Positions 43,326-52,635 of a DNA stretch of 64,000 bases are shown piece after piece (the stretch's first letter is position 1; each line of letters starts with the position of its first letter). Below the pieces are notes generated by a model, which was not told where the DNA came from, did no database searches, and was given only the letters and a program-made list of their open reading frames with translations. The position numbers and the translations under genes were made by a program. Source of the DNA: UMGS1225 sp034086705 (lineage in GTDB: Bacteria; Bacillota; Clostridia; Oscillospirales; CAG-272); assembly GCA_034086705.1 (NCBI GenBank), contig JAXDZV010000006.1, positions 7,601 to 71,600 of the forward strand. Reading direction: 5' to 3'.

Positions 43326-44807
43326 TCACATTTCTTTGCGAATTTCTGCAATCATATCGAGAATTTCTTGTTCCAGGATAGGAGATTCCGCCATTTTTTG
43401 TTCCACAACGGTAATGGAGGAAAGAATGGTAGTATGGTCACGGTTCAGTATTTTTCCGATGGAAGGAAGAGAAAGATCCGTAACCTGCCGAACAATATAG
43501 ATACTGACATGGCGTGCGAATGCAATTTCCTTAGAACGCCTTGCTCCTTTGATATCGGCCGGTGTTACGCCGTATTTTTTTGCAACAACGGCAAAAATTC
43601 TGTCCAGCGTTACATTGGTGGGTTCAGCACCTGTCAATACATCCGCAATGGAATCCCTTGCCGCATCCATGGTAATCGGTAGATGTGAAAGATTTGTATA
43701 AGCGCTCAAGCGGCGCAGCGCACCCTCAATCTGGCGTACGTTGTTTTTCAATTTTTCCGCAAGATAGGTCAGAACTTCATAAGGAATGTCCAGATTCATA
43801 CTTTGTGCTTTGCTCTGTGCAATAGCAACACGTAGTTCTAAATCCGGCGGCTGAATATCAATAATCACACCCCATTCAAAGCGGGTACGCAGGCGTTCCT
43901 CAAGTGTTTTAATATCTTTCGGCGGGCGGTCAGAGGTCAGAATAATCTGCTTACGGTCCTCATATAGCGCATTAAATGTGTGAAAAAATTCTTCTTGTGT
44001 GGAATTTTTGCCTGCAATAAATTGAATATCATCAATCAGCAAAACATCGGCTTTGCGATATTTGTTGCGAAATTCTACCGTGGTGTCGGAAGAAATGGAG
44101 GCAATCAGTTGATTGGTGAAGGCCTCTCCTTTAATATAAATGATATTGGCACCGGGGTTATTTTCTAAAATCCGGTTGGTAATGGCATAAAGAAGATGCG
44201 TTTTGCCAAGACCGCTCGGGCCATGAATAAACAAAGGATTATAATTGGTAGAGGCAGGTTTATTTGCTACCGCAATACAAGCAGCGCACGCTAAGGAATT
44301 GGAAGAGCCCACAATAAAATTTTCAAAAGTATATTCTCGACTTGCAAAACTGCGGCGTGGATCACCCGTGGTCGTATCCAGCTCAGCTGCACAAAGGCTG
44401 GAAGTTTGCTCTATTTCTTTTTCAACGGTTTTTTCGCGCTCTGCAGTTGTATCCAAGAAAGAGGATTCTTCTTCGCGTACACCGTCACTGATCAAAAAAG
44501 GCTTAATTTGTTCGCCATTGGCAAGAGCAAGCTGTATTTTTGCAGCGTTGATCGGTTCATGTTCTGCAGAGAGAACACAGACACGCAGAGGAAAGCCAAC
44601 GGTTTCTTCAATCAATTTTTGCACAGTATGCACATATTTTTTGTTGATGATATTCGCTTTCATATCGCTGTCGGATACAAGAATACATTGATTTTCATCC
44701 ATTGCAACCAAAGAAAGAGAAGAAAACCAAAGTGTACGCACAGTCTGCGGAAACTGCTCCAGCAGCTTTTCATAGATAAGAGTCCAAACTTCATTGTTGC
44801 CGGTCAT
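43326..44807 (-). CDS. dnaA: Chromosomal replication initiator protein DnaA
   Basis: 493 residues, ATG behind AAAGGA. Domain I (1-85) is followed by a variable linker (about 95-155). AAA+ domain III begins 'YTFENFIVGSSNSLACAA', with Walker A 'GPSGLGKTHLLY', Walker B 'VLLIDDIQF' and sensor 'ILTSDRPPKDI'. Domain IV ends with the DnaA-box-reading signature 'NRDHTTILSSI', the leading Gly of GRDHTT being Asn here. It binds the boxes in 42983-43325 to open the origin. Confidence 0.98.
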   Translation of the reverse strand: MTGNNEVWTLIYEKLLEQFPQTVRTLWFSSLSLVAMDENQCILVSDSDMKANIINKKYVHTVQKLIEETVGFPLRVCVLSAEHEPINAAKIQLALANGEQIKPFLISDGVREEESSFLDTTAEREKTVEKEIEQTSSLCAAELDTTTGDPRRSFASREYTFENFIVGSSNSLACAACIAVANKPASTNYNPLFIHGPSGLGKTHLLYAITNRILENNPGANIIYIKGEAFTNQLIASISSDTTVEFRNKYRKADVLLIDDIQFIAGKNSTQEEFFHTFNALYEDRKQIILTSDRPPKDIKTLEERLRTRFEWGVIIDIQPPDLELRVAIAQSKAQSMNLDIPYEVLTYLAEKLKNNVRQIEGALRRLSAYTNLSHLPITMDAARDSIADVLTGAEPTNVTLDRIFAVVAKKYGVTPADIKGARRSKEIAFARHVSIYIVRQVTDLSLPSIGKILNRDHTTILSSITVVEQKMAESPILEQEILDMIAEIRKEM

Positions 44808-44878
44808 GCTTTTTATCCTTTTCCTTTCCGCAGGAAATAATCCGAAGGATTATATTTTGCTTCCATTATATATATACC

Positions 44879-44919
44879 ATTATAGCATGAACAGACTGAT
44901 TTGACAAGAGTTTTCCACA
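44879..44919 (-). promoter_or_regulatory. dnaA promoter with an upstream DnaA box
   Basis: On the minus strand, TTGTCA (44907-44902), 17-base spacer, perfect TATAAT (44884-44879). TTTTCCACA at 44911-44919 lies immediately upstream of the -35, placed for autoregulation by DnaA. Confidence 0.82.
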
Positions 44920-44968
44920 GATTTTGGAGTATTTTTGGGGGATTCTTTCAGAACTTATGCAACCGCTC

Positions 44969-44997
44969 TTTACAAAATTTCGCCAAGCGTTTATAAT
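44969..44997 (+). promoter_or_regulatory. Promoter of the uxaC operon
   Basis: TTTACA at 44969-44974, 17-base spacer, perfect TATAAT at 44992-44997, followed by AAAAGGAGG before the start at 45021. Confidence 0.85.
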
Positions 44998-45020
44998 ACA
45001 GAAAAAAGGAGGAATCACGG

Positions 45021-46415
45021 ATGAACCAGGGTTTTCTATTGGAAAATGATACGGCAAAAAATCTATATGCTGCCGTAGCAGACCTGCCGATTTTGGATTA
45101 TCATTGTCATCTAAATCCGCAGCAGATCTATCAAGATAAGCCGTTTGAAAGTGCGGGAGAACTGATTTTCGGACAGGATCATTATAAATGGAGATTGATG
45201 CGTTCCGCGGGGATCGCGGAGGAATATATCACGGGGAATGCGGCCCCACAAGAAAAATTTCGGGCCTATGCACGTGCGTTGAGTCGGTCTGTGGGCAACC
45301 CACTGGTGGATTTTACAGCCCTTGAACTATATCATTTTTTTGGAATGGAAGAAAGATTGCGCGAAGATAATGCTGCACAAATCTATATGCAGGTGGAGAA
45401 AAAGATTTTGTCGGAAAAGCTCTCTCCACAGAAGATTGTACAACATGCGGGCGTTACGCTGATTGCTACAACCGACGATCCGGTTGATTCGCTGCAGTGG
45501 CATGAAAAATTGGCCGCCTCCGCATGGAAAGTTCGTGTGATTCCCTCGTTTCGGACAGATCGGCTTTTTGCTTTTGAGCGGGAATATCTTACAGAGCTTG
45601 GAGATGTTGCAAAAATAAAAATTTGCTCTTTACAGGATTTAGAACAGGCACTGGCACGAAGATTGACTTTTTTCCGCGCACACGGATGTTTGTTTTCAGA
45701 TGTCGGTATTGAAAATTTTCCGAAAACAATTGCAACACAGGCGCAAGCAGAGCAGATTTTTTCTGCTATTTACCACGGAAAAACCTGTACACAAGCGCAA
45801 TATGATGCACTACGCGGTTGGCTGTTTGTAAGGCTGGGGGTGCTGTACCGGCAGCAGGGCATCTGTATGCAGTGGCATATGGCGGTAAAACGGAATACCT
45901 GTCAGCGTCTTTATCAGCAGTATGGGGCAGATTGCGGCGCGGACTCTATGGGAGAAGCGGTCAGTGTAGAAAGCATTGCCCACCTACTGAACGCAATAGA
46001 ACAAACGCTCGATGCGAAAGGGCAAAAAGACTTGCCGTATACAATTCTGTATTGTTTAAATCCTTCCATGCGGGATGCAATGTGTTCTCTGGCTGCTTCT
46101 TTTCGCAATGTCCACTGCGGGGCGGCCTGGTGGTTTTTGGACCACCGGCAGGGAATATGGGATACACTTGCGAGCTGTGCACAAGCGGGTTCTTTGAGTG
46201 CTTTTCCCGGTATGCTGACAGATTCCCGAAGCTATTTGTCCTATGCACGGCATGACTTTTTCCGACGCATTTTGTGCAGCTTTTTGGCACAGTATGTGCA
46301 AGACGGTACAGCTGCATGGGAAGATGTGTTGCAGCTTGCAAAAATGCTTTGCTATGAAAATATGCATCACCTGATATCTACATCCAATAAAAATGAGGAG
46401 AAAAAAAAGAAATGA
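45021..46415 (+). CDS. uxaC: Glucuronate/uronate isomerase
   Basis: 464 residues. 'LPILDYHCHLNPQQIYQDKP' (metal-binding HxH at 29-31), 'LIATTDDPVDSLQWHEKL', 'GICMQWHMAVKRN', and the C-terminal 'YARHDFFRRILC' are diagnostic for UxaC of the amidohydrolase superfamily. It isomerises glucuronate to fructuronate or galacturonate to tagaturonate. The next gene overlaps by 4 bases and probably reduces the product. No uronate transporter or kdg genes are in view. It is the first gene right of dnaA, divergent from it. Confidence 0.95.
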   Translation: MNQGFLLENDTAKNLYAAVADLPILDYHCHLNPQQIYQDKPFESAGELIFGQDHYKWRLMRSAGIAEEYITGNAAPQEKFRAYARALSRSVGNPLVDFTALELYHFFGMEERLREDNAAQIYMQVEKKILSEKLSPQKIVQHAGVTLIATTDDPVDSLQWHEKLAASAWKVRVIPSFRTDRLFAFEREYLTELGDVAKIKICSLQDLEQALARRLTFFRAHGCLFSDVGIENFPKTIATQAQAEQIFSAIYHGKTCTQAQYDALRGWLFVRLGVLYRQQGICMQWHMAVKRNTCQRLYQQYGADCGADSMGEAVSVESIAHLLNAIEQTLDAKGQKDLPYTILYCLNPSMRDAMCSLAASFRNVHCGAAWWFLDHRQGIWDTLASCAQAGSLSAFPGMLTDSRSYLSYARHDFFRRILCSFLAQYVQDGTAAWEDVLQLAKMLCYENMHHLISTSNKNEEKKKK

Positions 46416-47236
46416 AAAAGACAATTGTAATTACAGGTGCTGCCGGCGTTCTTTGTTCTGCTTTTGCACGGGCACTTGCCGCAGATGGGCATCGTGTTGC
46501 ATTACTGGATTTGAACGAGCAGGCAGTACAACAGCTGGCAGCTGACATTTGTGCGCAGGGAGGCAATGCCATTGGCTGCGGCTGTTCCGTTTTGGAAATA
46601 GAAACACTGCAGCAGGCAAAACAAATGTTGCATACGGCATTCGGCCCCTGCGATGTGCTCATCAACGGAGCGGGAGGCAACTCGCCTCGCTGTACGACTG
46701 CACATGAGACCTATGAACCGGGAGATGAAGCAGTACGCTCGTTTACAACGTTTTTTAACATTGAGCGTACCGGGTTTGATTTTGTATTTGGGCTGAATTT
46801 GGACGGAACACTGCTACCCTGTCAAGTCTTTATGCAGGATATGTTGGGGCGCACTGGCTGCTGTGTTTTGAATATTTCGTCTATGAACGCATTTACCCCA
46901 CTGACCAAGATTCCGGCATACAGTGCAGCAAAAGCGGCGGTTTCTAATTTTACAAAATGGCTTGCCGTTCACTTTGCACCGCAAAAAATTCGCGTTAATG
47001 CAATTGCACCAGGTTTTTTTGTAACCGCACAAAACCGGTCGCTGCTGTTTGAAGAAGATGGCACGCCGACTGCACGCAGTGAAAAAATTTTACGTGCAAC
47101 ACCTGCAGGGAGATTCGGGGAGCCGGAAGAATTGCTTGGTGCGGTTCGTTTTTTAATCGATGAAGAAGCAGCCGGATTTGTCAGCGGCGTGGTATTGCCC
47201 GTGGATGGTGGATTTTCTGCGTACAGCGGTGTATAA
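46412..47236 (+). CDS. SDR family oxidoreductase, probably D-mannonate (fructuronate) reductase
   Basis: 274 residues. Rossmann cofactor site 'VITGAAGVLCSAFARALA' (TGxxGxxG variant with Val-Leu), 'LINGAGGNSPR', catalytic Ser in 'LNISSMNAFTPL', Tyr-x3-Lys in 'AYSAAKAAVSNFTKW', and C-terminal 'GFVSGVVLPVDGGFSAYSGV', a sequence close to the SDR-type mannonate oxidoreductases encoded beside uxaC or uxuA. It would interconvert fructuronate and mannonate with NAD(P)H. Substrate is inferred from context. Confidence 0.85.
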   Translation: MKKTIVITGAAGVLCSAFARALAADGHRVALLDLNEQAVQQLAADICAQGGNAIGCGCSVLEIETLQQAKQMLHTAFGPCDVLINGAGGNSPRCTTAHETYEPGDEAVRSFTTFFNIERTGFDFVFGLNLDGTLLPCQVFMQDMLGRTGCCVLNISSMNAFTPLTKIPAYSAAKAAVSNFTKWLAVHFAPQKIRVNAIAPGFFVTAQNRSLLFEEDGTPTARSEKILRATPAGRFGEPEELLGAVRFLIDEEAAGFVSGVVLPVDGGFSAYSGV

Positions 47237-47279
47237 AACACAAAAAAGCCGCTTTTTTGGATGGATCCGTTGCAAAGAA

Positions 47280-47318
47280 AACCCCCTCCGTATGCGTATT
47301 GTCATACGGAGGGGGTTT
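47280..47318. terminator. Bidirectional terminator between the uronate operon and uvrA
   Basis: A 14-15-bp stem (about 47280-47294 with 47303-47317), very GC-rich at the base, with AAA before and TTT after. The next 160 bases to uvrA show no gene. Confidence 0.9.
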
Positions 47319-47480
47319 GTACATATGTCGGATATGGTTGCAGCAAATAAAATGCAAACGGAAAAACCGTACGGCTTTCTTCTTGGGAAAAAAGCAAAAG
47401 CTAAGCCATTATATTACACGATGCACACGGCATATGTGTATATTTTGATATGGGTGCATTGCAGAACAGGAAACCTGGCT

Positions 47481-50339
47481 TCACACGGATTTGTCTGTAA
47501 GCAGCCGTGCAAGATATTGGCCAGTATAGGAATTCGGGCAGGCAGCAACCTGCTCGGGTGTGCCGCAGGCCACAACGGTACCACCGCCATCTCCGCCTTG
47601 CGGACCAAGATCAACGATATAATCCGCTGTTTTGATAACGTCAAGATTGTGCTCAATGACGACAACGGTATTTCCGCTGTCCACAAGGCGCTGTAAGATG
47701 GCAATCAAATGCGAAACATCTTCCGAATGCAAGCCGGTGGTAGGCTCGTCCAGGATGTACAGGGTGCGGCCGGTTTGCCGTCGAGAAAGTTCACTGGCAA
47801 GCTTCACGCGCTGTGCTTCTCCGCCGGATAGTGTCGTGGAGGATTGTCCTATACGCAGATAGGAAAGGCCCACATCATATAGGGTTTGTAATTTAGCACG
47901 CAGGCGCGGCAACTCTGAGAAAAAGGAAAGGCCTTCTTCCACCGTCATATTCAGCACATCTGCGATATTTTTGTCTCGGTACGTACATTCCAAAGTTTCA
48001 CGGTTATAGCGTTTACCATGGCAGACATCACAGGTAACGTATACATCCGGCAAAAAATGCATTTCAATTTTTTTCACACCGTCTCCTTCGCAGGCTTCGC
48101 AGCGCCCACCCTTGACGTTAAACGAGAAACGGCCGGGTGAATAGCCGCGTGCTTTTGCTTGCGGTGTCATCGCAAACAGCGACCGAATATCCTGAAACAA
48201 ACCGGTATACGTGGCGGGATTTGAACGTGGTGTTCTGCCAATCGGGCTTTGGTCAATGCAAATGACTTTGTCCAGCGCCGCAACTCCTTCAATGCGGTCA
48301 TGTGCGCCGGGAAAGGTGCTGGCATGATTTAGTGTATGTGCAAGAGAAGGGTAAAGAATACCGTTAACCAGAGAAGACTTGCCCGAACCGCTGACCCCGG
48401 TGACACAGACAAAACAGCCCAGCGGAAAAGAAACATCGATATTTTTTAGATTGTTTTGTCGAGCTCCGTGTATGGTGAGCAAATGCCCGTTCCCGCATCT
48501 GCGTATCGATGGAATAGGAATTTTTTTGCGCCCGCTGAGATATGCACCGGTAATTGAATTCTGATTTCGCATAATTTGTTTTGGCGTACCGGCGGCCACC
48601 ACCTGTCCGCCGTGAATACCGGCGCCCGGGCCAATATCCAAAATGTAATCGGCTGCAAGCATGGTTTCCTCATCATGCTCCACCACAATGAGACTGTTGC
48701 CGGCATCGCGAAGTTGCTGCAGAGTTCGAATGAGCTTTGCATTGTCTCGCTGGTGCAGCCCGATGCTTGGCTCATCTAAAATATACAGCACACCGGTAAG
48801 CGCAGACCCAATTTGCGTGGCAAGCCGGATGCGTTGTGCTTCACCCCCGGAAAGAGTACCGGCAGAGCGGGAAAGGGTGAGATATTCCAAACCCACGTTT
48901 TGTAAAAAAAGCAGCCGTGCTCGAATTTCTTTGATAATTTGCTGAGCAATCACTGTTTCGGATTCTCCCAGCTGCAGTGTATCGAAAAAGGCGATTGCTT
49001 GCGTAATATTTTTGTGGCAGAGTGTATCAATGTCACAGCCGCCTACGGTAACATTGCGTGCCGCTTCGTTCAGTCGCGTTCCGTGACAGCTCGGACAGGG
49101 GCGAATCTCCAAAAATGCATCGTAGTATTCGTTTGCAAAGCTGTCTGCCCGTTCTGCGATAATGGATAAAAGGCCCTTATAGGGAACGTTTTGTTCATGC
49201 CTCTGCCCGTCGAAGTACCGTACCACGTGATACAATTCCCGGCCGCTTCCCTCCAGCAGTACCTTCTTTGCCGATTCGGAAAAAGAGGCAAAGGGCATAT
49301 CGATGGAAAAGCCGTGTTTTTGCCCAACGGCGATGAGCAATGGCCCCATCCAAGTATCTTCGCTGACGGTTTTGAAGCCGTTTACCTGCACAGCGCCCTG
49401 GCGCAAGGATTTTGTGGGATCGGGAATAATCTTTTCCGGGCTGATAGCGCGCATTTGGCCCAGGCCGGCACAATCCGGACAGGCACCAAAAGGATTATTA
49501 AAAGAAAACATTCGCGGCGTCAGTTCGCCAACATTGAAATTATGTGCTTCACAAGCATATTTTTGCGAAAAATACAGTTCTTCATCGAATTCCTGAGATG
49601 GCTGCACGGGAGCAATCAACAGATTCCCGTCTGTCAAAGAAAGGGCGGTTTCTACGGAATCGGTTAAACGGGCAGAGAACTTCTTTTGGTCTTGCGGGGT
49701 ATCACGCAAAATCAAGCGGTCGACGACAATGTCAATATCGTGGCGTAAATTTTTGTCCAGAGAGATTTCTTCAGAGAGTTCATACATTGCGCCGTCTACG
49801 CGCACACGCACAAAACCGCTGCGGCGTGCGCTCTCAAAAACTTTTTCATGCATACCCTTTTTGGCACGCACAACAGGGGCGAGCACCAAAAGACGCGTGC
49901 CGGAGGGCAGGGCAAGGATCCGGTTGACAATTTGATCCACGCTTTGCCGGCGAATTTCTTTTTTGCATACGGGACAATGGGGAACACCCACGCGCGCATA
50001 TAAAAGCCGCAGGTAGTCATAAATTTCCGTCACGGTACCCACGGTGGAGCGGGGATTGCGGGAGGTTGTTTTTTGGTCGATGGAGATAGCAGGTGAAAGG
50101 CCTTCCACGCTGTCGATGTCCGGCTTGTCCAACTGCCCGAGAAACATACGGGCATAGGAAGAAAGAGACTCTACAAACCGCCGATGTCCCTCTGCGTAAA
50201 TTGTCTCAAAGGCAAGGGAGGATTTTCCGGAGCCGGAGAGCCCCGTAAAAACCACCAACTTATCCCGCGGAATTTTGACGTCAATGTTTTTTAAATTATT
50301 GACGCGTACACCGCGCAGCGTCAAATATGGTATAGACAA
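47481..50339 (-). CDS. uvrA: UvrABC system protein A
   Basis: 952 residues. Two ABC ATPase modules: Walker A 'GLSGSGKSSLAFETIYAEG' (31-49) and 'GVSGSGKSSLVNGIL' (about 640), signatures 'TLSGGEAQRIRLATQIG' and 'TLSGGEAQRVKLASELS'. Zinc modules appear at 'CPVCKKEIRRQ', 'CPDCAGLGQ' and 'CEACEGDGVKK...CDVCHGKRYN'. It recognises bulky DNA lesions and loads UvrB. It lies 37 bases after uvrB in an operon; uvrC is not in view. Confidence 0.98.
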   Translation of the reverse strand: MSIPYLTLRGVRVNNLKNIDVKIPRDKLVVFTGLSGSGKSSLAFETIYAEGHRRFVESLSSYARMFLGQLDKPDIDSVEGLSPAISIDQKTTSRNPRSTVGTVTEIYDYLRLLYARVGVPHCPVCKKEIRRQSVDQIVNRILALPSGTRLLVLAPVVRAKKGMHEKVFESARRSGFVRVRVDGAMYELSEEISLDKNLRHDIDIVVDRLILRDTPQDQKKFSARLTDSVETALSLTDGNLLIAPVQPSQEFDEELYFSQKYACEAHNFNVGELTPRMFSFNNPFGACPDCAGLGQMRAISPEKIIPDPTKSLRQGAVQVNGFKTVSEDTWMGPLLIAVGQKHGFSIDMPFASFSESAKKVLLEGSGRELYHVVRYFDGQRHEQNVPYKGLLSIIAERADSFANEYYDAFLEIRPCPSCHGTRLNEAARNVTVGGCDIDTLCHKNITQAIAFFDTLQLGESETVIAQQIIKEIRARLLFLQNVGLEYLTLSRSAGTLSGGEAQRIRLATQIGSALTGVLYILDEPSIGLHQRDNAKLIRTLQQLRDAGNSLIVVEHDEETMLAADYILDIGPGAGIHGGQVVAAGTPKQIMRNQNSITGAYLSGRKKIPIPSIRRCGNGHLLTIHGARQNNLKNIDVSFPLGCFVCVTGVSGSGKSSLVNGILYPSLAHTLNHASTFPGAHDRIEGVAALDKVICIDQSPIGRTPRSNPATYTGLFQDIRSLFAMTPQAKARGYSPGRFSFNVKGGRCEACEGDGVKKIEMHFLPDVYVTCDVCHGKRYNRETLECTYRDKNIADVLNMTVEEGLSFFSELPRLRAKLQTLYDVGLSYLRIGQSSTTLSGGEAQRVKLASELSRRQTGRTLYILDEPTTGLHSEDVSHLIAILQRLVDSGNTVVVIEHNLDVIKTADYIVDLGPQGGDGGGTVVACGTPEQVAACPNSYTGQYLARLLTDKSV

Positions 50340-50376
50340 AGCAGTTCTCCTTTTATAACAACATAAAATGTGTGGG

Positions 50377-52380
50377 TTATTGCTTTTTCCGTTTGTTTTG
50401 TAAAATGGCTATCTGGTCTCGGTAATAGGCAGCTTGTTCAAAGGCAAGCGCGGCCGCAGCCTTGTGCATTTCTTCCGTCAAAAAGGCGATGGGATCTTGC
50501 CCGGGCGGAATGCCCCGAACAGCGGTAGATGCCACAGAGCCGGTGTTTGTGCGCTTGCTTTTGTTTTTTGGCAAGGGGTCCTGCACGGCAATTGCAATCG
50601 GCTCTGCAACGGGCTTTTGCACGGTGCGCGGTTGAATGCCATGTTCTTTATTGTAGGCATCTTGTACGGAACGGCGCCGCTTGGTTTCGCGCATTGCTTG
50701 TTCCATGGATGCCGTAATGGTATCAGCATACAGGAGCACTGTACCGTTTTCATTGCGTGCGGCGCGTCCTATGGTCTGAATCAGCGAGCGTGTACTGCGT
50801 AAAAAGCCTTCCTTGTCGGCATCTAATACGGCTACCAAAGATACTTCCGGCAAATCAAGCCCTTCGCGCAGCAGGTTGATGCCGACCAAGACATCGAAAA
50901 CGCCGCATCGCAGATCCCGAATCAGCGCGGTTCGCTCCAAGGTGTCAACCTTATGGTGAATATATCGTACGCGTACGCCGTTGGTTTCCAGATATTCTGT
51001 TAAATCCTCAGCCATTTTCGTAGTCAGTGTTGTGACAAGTACGCGTTCACTGCGGGCGGTGCGCAGACGGATTTCTCCGAGCAAATCGTCCACCTGCCCC
51101 TGCACGGGGCGTACTTCAACGAGTGGATCTAATAGCCCGGTCGGTCGGATGATTTGCTCTGCTGTTTGCGCGGCGTGCTCCAGCTCATAGTCACCCGGAG
51201 TTGCGCTGACATAGATTACCTGGTTGCATTTTTCTTCAAATTCATGAAAAAAAAGCGGACGGTTGTCAAAGGCAGATGGCAGACGAAACCCATAACGTAC
51301 CAGGTTTTCTTTCCGCGCACGGTCTCCTCCGCTCATGCCGCGAATCTGCGGAACGGTTACATGCGATTCGTCGATGAAAAGCAGATAATCGCGTGGAAAA
51401 AAATCCAGCAGTGTATAGGGTGTTGATCCGGGTGCGCGACCGGAAAGCACACGGGAATAATTTTCCACGCCTGCACAGCTACCGACCTCTCGCAGCATTT
51501 CCAAATCATACCGGGTACGCTGCTCAATGCGCTGTGCCTCCAAAAGCTCCCCGCGTTGGCGGAAGTATTCCACCCGCTCTTCCATTTCCTGCGCAATTTC
51601 GTGCAGCGCAGCCTCTCGCTTTTCATCGGAGACGGCGTAATGGGTTGCAGGATAAATAGCTGCGTAATGCAACGAAGCAAGCACTTGTCCGGTGAGCACA
51701 TCAATACGGCAGACACGGTCAATTTCATCGGCAAAGAATTCAACGCGCAGGGCTTTCTCCGCGCTGTTTGCCGGGACAATTTCCACGGTATCGCCGCGCA
51801 CACGAAATTTGTCACGTGCAAGGGAAAAATCGTTGCGTTCATATCCGATGGCAACCAGCCGAGCGAGAAAAGCATCTCGATCCATTTGCATGCCCGGGCG
51901 AACGGAGAGAACAAGCTTTTGATATTCTGCCGGATCTCCCAGAGAATAGATACAGGAAACGGAAGCAACGATGATGGTGTTGCGCTGCTCAAACAAAGAA
52001 GAGGTTGCGCTGTGCCGCAGTTTGTCAATTTCCTCATTGATCAACGCGTCTTTTTCGATATACAGATCTTTTCCGGGGATGTAAGCCTCCGGTTGATAAT
52101 AGTCATAATAAGACACAAAGTATTCCACAGCGTCTTTTGGAAAAAAGCGACGCATTTCAGAACAAACCTGTGCGGCAAGTGTTTTATTCGGTTCGATAAT
52201 CAGTGTGGGGCGGTTACAGTTTGCGATAATATTTGCCATAGTAAAAGTTTTACCGGAGCCGGTAACGCCGAGCAAAACCTGTGCACCAAGCCCTGCCTGC
52301 ACACCGTCGGAGAGCCTTTTGATTGCTTGCGGCTGATCGCCGGTGGGACGGTAGGGCGTTTCCAGATGAAAGCAGTCCAA
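50377..52380 (-). CDS. uvrB: UvrABC system protein B
   Basis: 667 residues from a TTG start 7 bases after AGGAGG. Walker A 'LLGVTGSGKTFTMANI' (37-52), the damage-wedging beta hairpin 'VSYYDYYQPEAYIPGKD', DExH box 'LLFIDESHVTVPQ', helicase motif 'LLREGLDLPEVSLVAVLDAD' and a C-terminal UVR domain ('MHKAAAALAFEQAAYYRDQI'). An inserted segment before the UVR domain (about 600-625) is basic and low in complexity. It verifies damage after UvrA delivery. Promoter and operator candidate lie at 52437-52465. Confidence 0.98.
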   Translation of the reverse strand: MDCFHLETPYRPTGDQPQAIKRLSDGVQAGLGAQVLLGVTGSGKTFTMANIIANCNRPTLIIEPNKTLAAQVCSEMRRFFPKDAVEYFVSYYDYYQPEAYIPGKDLYIEKDALINEEIDKLRHSATSSLFEQRNTIIVASVSCIYSLGDPAEYQKLVLSVRPGMQMDRDAFLARLVAIGYERNDFSLARDKFRVRGDTVEIVPANSAEKALRVEFFADEIDRVCRIDVLTGQVLASLHYAAIYPATHYAVSDEKREAALHEIAQEMEERVEYFRQRGELLEAQRIEQRTRYDLEMLREVGSCAGVENYSRVLSGRAPGSTPYTLLDFFPRDYLLFIDESHVTVPQIRGMSGGDRARKENLVRYGFRLPSAFDNRPLFFHEFEEKCNQVIYVSATPGDYELEHAAQTAEQIIRPTGLLDPLVEVRPVQGQVDDLLGEIRLRTARSERVLVTTLTTKMAEDLTEYLETNGVRVRYIHHKVDTLERTALIRDLRCGVFDVLVGINLLREGLDLPEVSLVAVLDADKEGFLRSTRSLIQTIGRAARNENGTVLLYADTITASMEQAMRETKRRRSVQDAYNKEHGIQPRTVQKPVAEPIAIAVQDPLPKNKSKRTNTGSVASTAVRGIPPGQDPIAFLTEEMHKAAAALAFEQAAYYRDQIAILQNKRKKQ

Positions 52381-52436
52381 TGCAAAACCTCCTGCGGCGT
52401 CAAAACGCCTGATTTTTGCTTGTTGCGCGGTTGAAC

Positions 52437-52465
52437 AGTGTATGGGGATACACTTTGCTATTATA
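52437..52465 (-). promoter_or_regulatory. uvrB -10 box with an adjacent palindromic operator candidate
   Basis: On the minus strand a perfect TATAAT (52465-52460) is followed by a perfect 7-bp inverted repeat AGTGTAT-GGGG-ATACACT (52437-52454), placed at the likely transcription start. The -35 is weak (TTTCAA, 52488-52483). It does not match the Bacillus LexA box. Confidence 0.55.
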
Positions 52466-52577
52466 CCATTTTTCCCCCGGTTTTGAAAGAAAACGGCATA
52501 CTTTTTACAAAAAAGTCACCAATCGATGCTGCTTGTCGGCGCAGTTGTTTTTTCTGCATGAAAAACAGCAGTACCTG

Positions 52578-52606
52578 TTGCAAAAAACAGCCGTGTCGGG
52601 TATTAT
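52578..52606 (+). promoter_or_regulatory. Promoter of pepF
   Basis: TTGCAA at 52578-52583, 17-base spacer, TATTAT at 52601-52606; GGAGGGG follows at 52624-52630. Confidence 0.75.
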
Positions 52607-52635
52607 AAAGACAACAATAAAACGGAGGGGCAAAG

